Source: Betaproteobacteria bacterium (GTDB lineage Bacteria; Pseudomonadota; Gammaproteobacteria; Burkholderiales; SG8-39). Taken from it: DNA of 35,439 bases. Below are positions 1 through 7,485 of the stretch, one piece after another. Location of the stretch: contig VGIA01000016.1 of assembly GCA_016868105.1 (NCBI GenBank), positions 1 through 35,439 on the forward strand, read 5' to 3'. Position 1 is the first letter of the stretch. Every line of letters starts with the position of its first letter. Below the pieces are notes generated by a model. That model searched no databases. It worked only from the letters and a program-made list of their open reading frames with translations, and was not told the DNA's origin. A program made the translations under genes and the position numbers.

Positions 1-107
1 TGACCCCCTTCGGCGGCATCAAGGATTCGGGCCTGGGCTACAAGGAAGGCGTGCAGGAGTGCTGCAAGGCGTTCACCAACGTGAAGACGTATTCCATCCC
101 GTGGTAG
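1..107 (+). CDS. phnY: Aldehyde dehydrogenase C-terminus, probably phosphonoacetaldehyde dehydrogenase (partial)
   Basis: Only the last 34 codons are in the window, read in the frame starting at base 3 and stopping with TAG at 105-107. The tail begins [19 protein letters not shown] and ends in YSIPW, the usual C-terminal oligomerisation segment of NAD(P)-dependent aldehyde dehydrogenases. From memory this ending is especially close to PhnY, which oxidises phosphonoacetaldehyde to phosphonoacetate. The next genes (phosphate transporter, PbfA-like lyase) and the PhnW/importer genes on the other strand make that assignment attractive. No catalytic residue is visible, so the substrate is inferred from tail and context only. 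A phosphonoacetate hydrolase (PhnA) would be expected outside the left edge. Confidence 0.7.
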   Translation, partial: TPFGGIKDSGLGYKEGVQECCKAFTNVKTYSIPW

Positions 108-121
108 GCGTGGCAGGGTAG

Positions 122-1795
122 ATGCAAACCCTGCTGAGTATCCTTTCCGGGGTTGCGCTCCTCGTCTGGGGTACGCACATCGTGCGCTCAGGGGTGTTGC
201 GCGTCTTCGGCGGCAACCTGCGCGCGATCCTCGCCGAGAGCGTGTCCAACCGCGGCCGCGCGTTCCTGGCGGGGCTGGGGGTGACGGCACTGGTGCAGTC
301 CTCCAGCGCCACCGCGCTGATCGCGAGTTCCTTCGTCTCGCGCGGCCTGATGGCGCTCGCGCCCGCGCTCGCCATCATGCTGGGCGCGGACGTGGGCACC
401 AGCCTGGTGGCGCAGCTCTTCTCGTTCGATCTTTCCTGGCTCGCACCGGTCGCGATCATGGGCGGGGTGATCCTGCACCTGTCGAGGAAGGCCACGCGCG
501 CGGGCCAGATCGGCCGCATCGCCATCGGCGTGGGCCTCATCATCGTCGCGCTGCAGACCATTCTCTCGGCCGCCAGGCCCTTCACGCAGGCCGCGGGCGT
601 CAAGGTGATCTTCGCCTCGCTCACAGGCGATGTCATGCTCGACCTGCTGATCGGCGCGCTGTTTGCCGTGATGGCGTGGTCGAGCCTCGCGGTGGTGCTC
701 CTGACCGCCGCGTTCGTGGCAAGCGGCCTCATCGGCCTGAAGGTGGCCTTGTTCCTCGTGCTCGGCGCGAACCTGGGCAGCGGCCTGCTCGGGGTGCTTG
801 CCACGGCCGGCGCCAACCCGGCCGGCCGCCGGGTCGCCATCGGCAACCTCGCCTTCAAGGCGGCGGGGTGCCTGCTCATGGTGCCGCTGATGCCCACCGT
901 GGAGGGCCTGCTCGCGCTCTTCGACCCGGACCCGCAGCGGCTGGTGGTCAATTTCCACACCGCGTTCAACGTGCTCCTCGCCGCCACGTTCCTCTTCTTC
1001 ACGGTGCCGGCGGCGCGGCTTATCACGCGCCTGGTTCCGGACGAGGCGGCGAAGTCGGCCGGCTCGCGGACGAAGAACCTCGACCCCGGCGCACTGGAGA
1101 CGCCGGTGCTTGCCCTTGCCAATGCCTCGCGCGAGGCGCTGCGCATCGGCGACATCGTCGAGGAGATGCTGGGCAACCTGGTGCGGGTGCTCAAGGAGAA
1201 CGACGGCAAGCTCGCGCGCGAGATCAAGAAAAAGGACGACGAGGTGGACGAGCTCTACACCGCGATCAAGTTCTACCTGACGCAGGTGAGCCGCGAGGCG
1301 CTGGATGAGCGCGAGAGCCGCCGCTGGGCCGAGATCATGTCCTTCACCATCAACCTCGAGCACGTGGGCGACATCATCGAGCACATCGTCGATGATGCCG
1401 AGGACAAGAAGATCTCCAAGGGCCGCTCCTTCTCCGCGGCCGGCATGCAGGAGATCGAGGAGCTGCACGGCCGGCTGATGACGACGCTGCGGCTCGCGCT
1501 CAACGTGTTCCTGCACGGCGACCTGAAGACCGCACAGATGCTGCTCGCGCAGAAGGTGGAGTTCCGCGACCTGGAGCGCCGCGGCCGCGCCGCGCACCTG
1601 GACCGCCTGCTCGGGCAGACCGCGCAGTCGATCGAGACCAGCTCGCTGCACCTGGACATCATCAACGACTTCAAGCGCATCAACTCGCACTTCTGCGCGC
1701 TCGCCTACCCGATCCTTGAGGCAGCCGGCGTTCTTGCGCCCTCGCGCCTGCGCGAGGACGTGGCGAACGGCGCGGCGAGGAACGGTCATGCCTGA
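122..1795 (+). CDS. Na+/phosphate cotransporter family protein with PhoU-like C-terminal domain
   Basis: The 557-residue product has an N-terminal Na/Pi (PF02690-type) membrane part, about residues 1-310, and a soluble helical PhoU-like tail, about 335-540. The first repeat carries the family motif QSSSAT at residues 59-64 followed by a GADVGTS loop near 93. The second repeat has GANLGSG near 215 but its QSSS box is replaced by AWSSLA near 187-192. The ATG lies 14 bases after the preceding stop, so it is probably co-transcribed with it. Family members move inorganic phosphate with sodium across the inner membrane. In a pathway that releases phosphate inside the cell, a role in phosphate balance, possibly efflux, is an inference and not visible in the sequence. 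Confidence 0.9.
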   Translation: MQTLLSILSGVALLVWGTHIVRSGVLRVFGGNLRAILAESVSNRGRAFLAGLGVTALVQSSSATALIASSFVSRGLMALAPALAIMLGADVGTSLVAQLFSFDLSWLAPVAIMGGVILHLSRKATRAGQIGRIAIGVGLIIVALQTILSAARPFTQAAGVKVIFASLTGDVMLDLLIGALFAVMAWSSLAVVLLTAAFVASGLIGLKVALFLVLGANLGSGLLGVLATAGANPAGRRVAIGNLAFKAAGCLLMVPLMPTVEGLLALFDPDPQRLVVNFHTAFNVLLAATFLFFTVPAARLITRLVPDEAAKSAGSRTKNLDPGALETPVLALANASREALRIGDIVEEMLGNLVRVLKENDGKLAREIKKKDDEVDELYTAIKFYLTQVSREALDERESRRWAEIMSFTINLEHVGDIIEHIVDDAEDKKISKGRSFSAAGMQEIEELHGRLMTTLRLALNVFLHGDLKTAQMLLAQKVEFRDLERRGRAAHLDRLLGQTAQSIETSSLHLDIINDFKRINSHFCALAYPILEAAGVLAPSRLREDVANGAARNGHA

Positions 1796-1826
1796 GAGGG
1801 CGGCCGAGGAGCGCACCCTGACCGAT

Positions 1827-1856
1827 TTCTGTACCTCGCCGGCGGGGCTCTATGAT
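1827..1856 (+). promoter_or_regulatory. Possible promoter before the PbfA-like gene
   Basis: In the 123-base gap before the class III PLP gene there is a TATGAT (1851-1856), five of six bases of a sigma-70 -10 box. A poor -35 (TTCTGT, 1827-1832) lies 18 bases upstream. It would put transcription start about 55 bases before the ATG at 1919. The weak -35 makes this tentative. Confidence 0.25.
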
Positions 1857-1918
1857 CCTTGCCACGGTGCGCTGGTGGCGGGGTAACCCCCGAAAGCTGG
1901 GCGAGCCTGGAATCGACG

Positions 1919-3247
1919 ATGCGCAAGGACAACCTGCGTTCGGAAGGTGATGTCAACCTCTCGCCGCTGCGCCAGCGCTGGCAGGACCAGCATGTCGGCC
2001 CCGCGTCCCGCGCGCTGCTCGCCGAGGACGCGAGGCACTTCCTGCACCAGTCGCTCTCGACGCCGTGCCTCGACACGGTGAAGTCCGCCTCGGGCATCTG
2101 GCTCGAGACCGCCGACGGACGGCGCATCATGGATTTCCACGGCAACAGCGTGCACCAGGTCGGCTACGGCCACCCGAAGGTGCTCGCCGCCGTCAGGCAG
2201 CAGCTCGATACGCTGCCGTTCTGTCCAAGGCGCTACACCAACGCCGCCGCGGTGGCGCTTGCCAGGCGCCTGGGCACCCTCGCGCCTGCGGGCCTCGACA
2301 AGGTTCTGTTCGCGCCGGGCGGCGCCGAGGCGATCGGCATGGCGCTGAAGCTCGCGCGCGTCGCCACCGGCCGCCACAAGACCGTATCGATGTGGGATGC
2401 GTTCCACGGCGCCTCCCTCGACGCCATTTCGGTGGGCGGTGAGGCGATCTTCCGCGCCGGCATCGGGCCGCTCCTCCCCGGCACCGAACACGCGCCGCCC
2501 TGCGATCCGGCGCATTGCCTGTACCGCTGCGGCCGGACCTGCGATGCGCGCTGCGCCGAGTACGTCGAGTACGTGCTGGCGAAGGAAGAAGACGTCGCCG
2601 CGGTGATGGTGGAGACCATCCGCGCCACCGACGTGCAGGTGCCGCCCAAGGCGTACTACGAAACCCTGCGCCGCGCCTGCGACCGGCACGGGGCGCTCTT
2701 GATCCTGGACGAGATTCCCACCTGCCTCGGCCGCACCGGGACGATGTTCGCCTTCGAGCGCTACGGCATCGTTCCGGACATGGTGGTGATCGGCAAGGGC
2801 CTGGGCGGCGCGGTGTTTCCGATGGCGGCGCTCATCGCGCGCAACGCTCTGGACCTCGCCGGCGACCGCGCGCTCGGGCACTACACGCACGAGAAGAGCT
2901 CAGTCGGATGCGCGGCGGCGCTCGCGACGCTGGATGTGATCGACGAAGAGAAGCTCCTCGAGCGCTCGCGCGAGCTCGGCGCGCGTGCGCTGGAGCGGCT
3001 GCGTGCCATGCGGGCGGCGAATCCGGCGATCGTGGATGTGCGCGGCGCGGGGCTCCTGCTCGCCATCGAAGTGAAGAGCGCGGAGATCGCGGACGCTGCG
3101 CTCTATGCAAGCCTTGCGAAAGGGCTTTCGTTCAAGGTCGGGCAGGGCAGCGTCATCGTGCTCGCTCCGCCGCTCGTGATCGACGAGCGCGACCTGGGCC
3201 GCGCGCTGGACATCCTCGAGGCCTCGCTGCGCGAGGCGGCGGCATGA
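1919..3247 (+). CDS. pbfA: Class III PLP enzyme, probable (R)-1-hydroxy-2-aminoethylphosphonate ammonia-lyase
   Basis: The 442-residue product has an aminotransferase class III fold: APGGAEA near 132-138, cofactor Asp264 in LILDEIPT, and Schiff-base Lys293 in IGKGLGG. Several segments are those I associate with PbfA rather than with ordinary transaminases: STPCLD near 47, MDFHGNSVHQVGYGHP at 71-86, RRYTN at 104-108 and GHYTHEKS near 320. PbfA eliminates ammonia from (R)-1-hydroxy-2-aminoethylphosphonate to give phosphonoacetaldehyde, the substrate of the PhnY-like enzyme just upstream. A Cys-rich loop (Cys195, 200, 204, 208, 212) lies in the middle. The open frame extends upstream to a TTG at 1859, but ATG 1919 fits the family start better. 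The stop overlaps the next gene's ATG by four bases. A plain aminotransferase is the alternative. Confidence 0.75.
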   Translation: MRKDNLRSEGDVNLSPLRQRWQDQHVGPASRALLAEDARHFLHQSLSTPCLDTVKSASGIWLETADGRRIMDFHGNSVHQVGYGHPKVLAAVRQQLDTLPFCPRRYTNAAAVALARRLGTLAPAGLDKVLFAPGGAEAIGMALKLARVATGRHKTVSMWDAFHGASLDAISVGGEAIFRAGIGPLLPGTEHAPPCDPAHCLYRCGRTCDARCAEYVEYVLAKEEDVAAVMVETIRATDVQVPPKAYYETLRRACDRHGALLILDEIPTCLGRTGTMFAFERYGIVPDMVVIGKGLGGAVFPMAALIARNALDLAGDRALGHYTHEKSSVGCAAALATLDVIDEEKLLERSRELGARALERLRAMRAANPAIVDVRGAGLLLAIEVKSAEIADAALYASLAKGLSFKVGQGSVIVLAPPLVIDERDLGRALDILEASLREAAA

Positions 3248-4083
3248 CCACCGAACTGAGCCTGGAGGTGACCCTCGCGGTGCTTGGCGCGGCGCTTATG
3301 CATGCGACCTGGAATGCGATGGTGAAGAGCGCCGGGGACAAGCTGCTCGACACCGCGCTGGTCTGCATCGGCGGTGCGGCCGTGGTGGTCCCGTTCATGT
3401 TCGTGGTTGCAGTGCCGGCGCCGGCCGCCTGGCCCTGGCTGGCGGGCTCGATGCTCGCGCATGTGGCCTACTTTTTCTGCCTTGTCGGCGCCTACAAGTC
3501 GGGCGATCTTTCGCACGGTTACCCGATCATGCGCGGCACGGCGCCGCTGCTGGTCGCCGGCATCGCGTTCCTTTGGCTGGGCGAGTCGATTTCCGCGACG
3601 GTCTGGGCCGGGATTCTCCTCATCTGCGGCGGCGTGCTGTCGCTCGGGCTGGCGGGCAAGCCGACGCGCACCGGACTCGCCTGGTCGCTCGGCAACGGCG
3701 CGATCATCGCCGTGTACACCATGGTGGACGCAGCCGGGGTGCGCGCCTCGGGCGACGCCGCGAGCTATGTCACCTGGATGTTCGTGCTCGACTGCGTGCC
3801 CTTCGGTCTCATCGTGCTGTTGTGGCGGGGTCGGGCATTGGTCGACTACCTGCGCGCCAACATCGTTCGCGGCATCGTCGGCGGTATCTGCTCCTCCGGC
3901 GCCTACGGCATCGCGATCTGGGCCATGGCGCGAGCCCCGGTGGCGTCGGTCGCGGCGCTGCGCGAAACCGCGGTGGTGTTCGGCGCGCTGATCGGCGCCT
4001 GGTTCCTCAAGGAAGGGCACCTGCGCGCGAGGCTTTCGGGCGCCGTCGTGGTGGCCGCCGGCATCGCGGCGATCAAGTCATGA
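3244..4083 (+). CDS. DMT-superfamily (EamA) permease
   Basis: The 279-residue protein is almost entirely hydrophobic, with about ten predicted membrane helices arranged as two EamA repeats (roughly 5-135 and 145-278). The start ATG overlaps the stop of the preceding gene in an ATGA junction, so the two are translationally coupled. Each repeat ends in the typical pattern of a helix holding a Gly-rich stretch plus a Glu (LGES near 119, LKEGH near 257). Family members export or import small metabolites and amino acids across the inner membrane. Its place behind the PbfA-like gene suggests transport of a phosphonate or of a product such as an amine, but the substrate cannot be read from the sequence. 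Confidence 0.85.
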   Translation: MTTELSLEVTLAVLGAALMHATWNAMVKSAGDKLLDTALVCIGGAAVVVPFMFVVAVPAPAAWPWLAGSMLAHVAYFFCLVGAYKSGDLSHGYPIMRGTAPLLVAGIAFLWLGESISATVWAGILLICGGVLSLGLAGKPTRTGLAWSLGNGAIIAVYTMVDAAGVRASGDAASYVTWMFVLDCVPFGLIVLLWRGRALVDYLRANIVRGIVGGICSSGAYGIAIWAMARAPVASVAALRETAVVFGALIGAWFLKEGHLRARLSGAVVVAAGIAAIKS

Positions 4084-4101
4084 GCGCGGCGCCTCAGGCG
4101 G

Positions 4102-4130
4102 CGCTTGCCTTGGCAGCGCGCAGGCAAGCG
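4102..4130. repeat. 9-bp perfect inverted repeat (hairpin) between DMT and FAD genes
   Basis: CGCTTGCCT (4102-4110) and AGGCAAGCG (4122-4130) are exact reverse complements around an 11-base loop. They sit in the 82-base gap between the permease stop and the FAD-oxidoreductase start. No T-run follows, so it is not a textbook terminator. It could be an mRNA-processing or attenuation hairpin that separates expression of the two parts of the operon. Confidence 0.5.
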
Positions 4131-4165
4131 GATTGGCCGTTTAGCCGCCCGGCTGCCTGAAGAAA

Positions 4166-6490
4166 ATGAGTGACATCGCTCTTCCGCACCACGCGAACAT
4201 CGTCATCGTCGGCGGCGGCATCGTCGGCGTGAGCGTCGCCTACCACCTGGCGAAGCTCGGGCGCAAAGACGTGCTGCTGCTGGAACAGGGCTCGCTCACC
4301 TGCGGCACCACCTGGCATGCGGCGGGGCTGGTCGGCCAGATGCGCCCCAACCGCTCGATGACCCGCATGAGCCGCTATGGCACGGAGCTCTACGCCACGC
4401 TGGAAGCGGAAACGGGCCTTGCCACCGGATGGAAACGCTGCGGCAGCGTGAATGTCGCAAGGACGCCCGAGCGCTGGATCGTCTACCAGCGCCAGGCGGC
4501 GATGGCGAAGAGCTTCGGCATCGAGGTGCACCTCATCTCGCCGAAGGAAGCCGCCGAGCGCTGGCCGCTCCTGCGCACCGACGACCTGCAGGGCGGTCTC
4601 TGGTTCCCGCAGGACGGCAAGGCGAATCCGGCGGACCTCACGCAGTCGCTCGCGCGCGGTGCGCGGGCGTCAGGGGTGAAGATTGTGCAGGGAGTCAAAG
4701 TCCAGGGCGTGGAACTGAAGAACGCGGCGGTCAAGGGAATTCAGACCACTCTAGGCAGGGTTTCCTGCGACATCCTGGTCAATTGCACCGGCCAGTGGGC
4801 GCGCGCCTTCGGCGCCAAGGCCGGCGTCAACGTGCCGCTGCATTCGGCCGAGCACTTCTACATCGTCACCGAGAAGATCGCCGGCGTCACGCCGGATCTG
4901 CCGGTGATGCGCGACCCGGACGGCTACACCTACTTCAAGGAGGAGGTGGGCGGCCTGCTCATGGGCGGCTTCGAGCCGGCGGCGAAGCCCTGGGGCATGG
5001 ACGGTATCCCGGAGAAGTTCGAGTTCCAGCTGCTGCCGGAGGACTGGGACCACTTCGAGATCCTGATGCGCAACGCCATTCACCGTGTGCCGGCGCTGGA
5101 AACAGCGGGCATCAAGACCTTTCTCAACGGGCCGGAGAGCTTCACGCCGGACGGCAACTTCATCCTCGGCGAGGCGCCGGAGGTGAAGAACTACTTTATC
5201 GCCGCGGGCTTCAACTCCGCCGGCATCGCCAACGCCGGCGGCGCGGGAAAGCTCCTCGCCGAGTGGATCGAGGCGGGCGAAGCGCCGATGGACCTCTTCG
5301 AAGTCGACATCCGGCGCTTCGGCCCCTATGCCGCGGACGCAGATTGGCTGCGCGCGCGCACCGTGGAGTCGCTCGGCCTGCATTACGCGATGCGCTGGCC
5401 GCGGCACGAGCTGGAATCCGGCCGCCCCCTGAGGACTTCGCCGCTCTATGAGCGACTGAGGGCGACGGGCGCGCAGTTCGGCTCGAAGATGGGCTGGGAA
5501 CGGGCAAACTGGTTTGGCCCCTCCTCGCCCTACACCCTGGGAAGGCCCGAGTGGCTTACGAGCGTGATCAAGGAGCAATTCGCGATCCGCAACGCGGCCG
5601 GGGTCATCGACCAGACTTCCTTCGGCAAGCTGCGCGTTACCGGGCGCGGCGCGCGCAGGCTGCTCGAGCGGGTCTGCGCGAACCGCATCGGCGAGCTCAC
5701 GTACACGCCGATGCTCAACCGCAAGGGCGGCTACGAAAGCGACATCACGGTGCAGCGCTGGGCCGAGAACGACTACTTCATCGTCACCGGTTCGGCGCAG
5801 CCGATTCGCGATGCGGCCTGGCTGAGAGGAAATATTCAGGATGAGGAAGTCAGAATCGAAGACCTGACCGCGGAGTGGTCGGTGATTTCGGTGCTCGGCC
5901 CGCAGTCCGGTTCTTTGTTGTCAGGGATAGACCTCGGAAACGCCAGAGCGGTACCCGCCTCCTATGCCGGAGGCCCTGGAACGGAGTTGTACGTCCCGAT
6001 TGCGGAGGCCGCAGCGCTGTACGACAGGATCTGCGGCGCGGGAGAGGTGAAGAATTGTGGCTACTACGCGCTCGATGCGTTGCGCATCGAGGCCGGTCGC
6101 CGCGCGTTTCCGAGCGAGCTTTCGCCCGACTGCACGCCTTGGGAGGCTGGCCTTGGCTTCACGGTGAAGCTCGACAAGGGCGAGTTCCTCGGCCGCGACG
6201 CGCTGCTGAAGGCGCCCCGCGGCAAGCTGACGACCCGCCTCCTCCAGTTCACTTTCCCCGCGACCGAGCTGTTCGCCTGGGGCGGCGAGCCGATCCTGAG
6301 GGACGGCGCGCCGGTGGGTGAGCTTTCTTCGGTCGGCTACAGCGCGGCGCTTGATGCAATGGTGGCCCTGGGTTTTGTGCGGAGCGCCCGCCCCGAGGAC
6401 CGGGACGAAATCCTGCGCGGCGCCTACTCGATCGAGATTTCTGGCACCACGGTAGCGGCGCACGCCATGCTGAAGGCGCCTTGGCCATGA
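4166..6490 (+). CDS. FAD-dependent amine oxidoreductase fused to GcvT/aminomethyltransferase domains (dimethylglycine/sarcosine dehydrogenase family)
   Basis: The 774-residue protein starts with a DAO Rossmann domain: IVGGGIVG at 14-21 and acidic Glu40 for the FAD ribose. It then has GTTWHAAGL around His51, the position where dimethylglycine and sarcosine dehydrogenases attach FAD covalently through histidine. A short linker domain follows (about 375-425), then GCV_T (about 430-690) and GCV_T_C folate-binding domains. Such enzymes oxidise N-methyl or secondary amines and pass the one-carbon unit to tetrahydrofolate in the cytoplasm. The substrate is unknown; context among phosphonate genes allows a methylated aminophosphonate as well as sarcosine or dimethylglycine, which is inference. 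The ribosome-binding site is weak (GAAGAA just before ATG). The stop overlaps the next start (ATGA). Confidence 0.88.
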   Translation: MSDIALPHHANIVIVGGGIVGVSVAYHLAKLGRKDVLLLEQGSLTCGTTWHAAGLVGQMRPNRSMTRMSRYGTELYATLEAETGLATGWKRCGSVNVARTPERWIVYQRQAAMAKSFGIEVHLISPKEAAERWPLLRTDDLQGGLWFPQDGKANPADLTQSLARGARASGVKIVQGVKVQGVELKNAAVKGIQTTLGRVSCDILVNCTGQWARAFGAKAGVNVPLHSAEHFYIVTEKIAGVTPDLPVMRDPDGYTYFKEEVGGLLMGGFEPAAKPWGMDGIPEKFEFQLLPEDWDHFEILMRNAIHRVPALETAGIKTFLNGPESFTPDGNFILGEAPEVKNYFIAAGFNSAGIANAGGAGKLLAEWIEAGEAPMDLFEVDIRRFGPYAADADWLRARTVESLGLHYAMRWPRHELESGRPLRTSPLYERLRATGAQFGSKMGWERANWFGPSSPYTLGRPEWLTSVIKEQFAIRNAAGVIDQTSFGKLRVTGRGARRLLERVCANRIGELTYTPMLNRKGGYESDITVQRWAENDYFIVTGSAQPIRDAAWLRGNIQDEEVRIEDLTAEWSVISVLGPQSGSLLSGIDLGNARAVPASYAGGPGTELYVPIAEAAALYDRICGAGEVKNCGYYALDALRIEAGRRAFPSELSPDCTPWEAGLGFTVKLDKGEFLGRDALLKAPRGKLTTRLLQFTFPATELFAWGGEPILRDGAPVGELSSVGYSAALDAMVALGFVRSARPEDRDEILRGAYSIEISGTTVAAHAMLKAPWP

Positions 6491-7485
6491 AGGCGGTCCG
6501 TACCGATCGCGAACTGGAGATGGGCGGCCTCGACGCGGCGCTGCGCGCGCGCGGGGTCGAAGTCGTGCTGTTGCCCGACGGCGCGCCGGAGGAGACGATC
6601 ATCCGTGAGCTGCGGGACGCCGACCTCCTCCTGATGTGCTACACACCGGTGAGCGCCCGCATCATCGCATCGGCGCCGAAACTGAAGGGCATCGTCAAGT
6701 ACGGCGTCGGCATCGATGCGATCGATATCCCGGCGGCGCGCGCGCGCGGCATTCCGGTGGTGAACGTGCCGGCCTATGCCGAGGAAACCGTGGCCGAGGG
6801 CGCCTTCGCCCTGATGCTGGGCCTCGCCAGGCGTTTCAAGGCCATCCAGCACGAGATCGACGCTTCCGGCTGGGCCTGGCCGACGGCGCGCTGGCTCGGA
6901 CAGGATCTCTCCGGCGCAACGCTCGGGCTGGTGGGCGTGGGCAGGATCGGGCGCAGCATGGCTCGCATGGCGGCGGCGTTCCGCATGCGCGTGCTGGGGT
7001 TTGACCCTCGGCTGGCGGCGGATTTTCCAGGAGAGAGGCGGGAAGACCTGGTGTCGATGCTTGCCGAGTGCGATTTCGTCTCGATCCACTGCGTGCTGAA
7101 CGCGCAGACGCGCCACCTCGTCGGCGCGGCCGAAATCGCGGCGATGAAGCCCTTGGCCTTCCTCATCAACGTCTCCCGCGGTGAGATCGTGGACGAGGCG
7201 GCGCTGCTCGCAGCCCTGCAGGCAAAGCGAATTGCCGGCGCGGCGCTCGATGTCTACGGCCGCGAACCGCTGGCGAGGAACAGTCATCCGCTCTCCGGCC
7301 TCTATGCCATGGACAACGTCATCCTCTGGCCGCACCTCACCTTCTACACGCGCCAGGCGATGCACCGGCTGGAGGAGGAGACGCTCGCGCGTTGCGTCGA
7401 GATCCTCGAGGGCAAACCGGTGCTGGTGAAGTCGACCGACCCGCGGCTGCGGGCGCAAACCCAGGGCGTGCGCTTCCCCGACTAG
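6487..7485 (+). CDS. D-isomer-specific 2-hydroxyacid dehydrogenase
   Basis: The 332-residue NAD(P)-dependent enzyme has the split catalytic/Rossmann architecture of the D-2-hydroxyacid dehydrogenase family. The nucleotide loop is GVGRIG at 150-155. The catalytic triad is recognisable as Arg231 (NVSRGE), Glu260 (YGREPL) and His283 (LWPHL). The segment KYGVGIDAID at 71-80 resembles phosphoglycerate/glyoxylate-type members. A start at TTG 6481 is possible, but ATG 6487 overlaps the upstream stop exactly as elsewhere in this operon. Likely role: reduction or oxidation of a small 2-oxo/2-hydroxy acid (glyoxylate, hydroxypyruvate or similar) made by the upstream amine oxidoreductase; the exact substrate is not determinable. 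Its stop overlaps the stop of the convergent aldehyde dehydrogenase by three bases. Confidence 0.88.
   Translation: MKAVRTDRELEMGGLDAALRARGVEVVLLPDGAPEETIIRELRDADLLLMCYTPVSARIIASAPKLKGIVKYGVGIDAIDIPAARARGIPVVNVPAYAEETVAEGAFALMLGLARRFKAIQHEIDASGWAWPTARWLGQDLSGATLGLVGVGRIGRSMARMAAAFRMRVLGFDPRLAADFPGERREDLVSMLAECDFVSIHCVLNAQTRHLVGAAEIAAMKPLAFLINVSRGEIVDEAALLAALQAKRIAGAALDVYGREPLARNSHPLSGLYAMDNVILWPHLTFYTRQAMHRLEEETLARCVEILEGKPVLVKSTDPRLRAQTQGVRFPD

Noticed and set aside
1859-1918. Extended N-terminus of the PbfA-like protein from TTG 1859
   Set aside because: The extra 20 residues have no family resemblance, and a possible -10 box lies immediately before; ATG 1919 is preferred.
4166-6490. Glycine-cleavage T protein (GcvT) as the identity of the FAD gene
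   Set aside because: GcvT domains form only the C-terminal half; a complete FAD domain with the covalent-attachment histidine precedes them, and no gcvH or gcvP is nearby.
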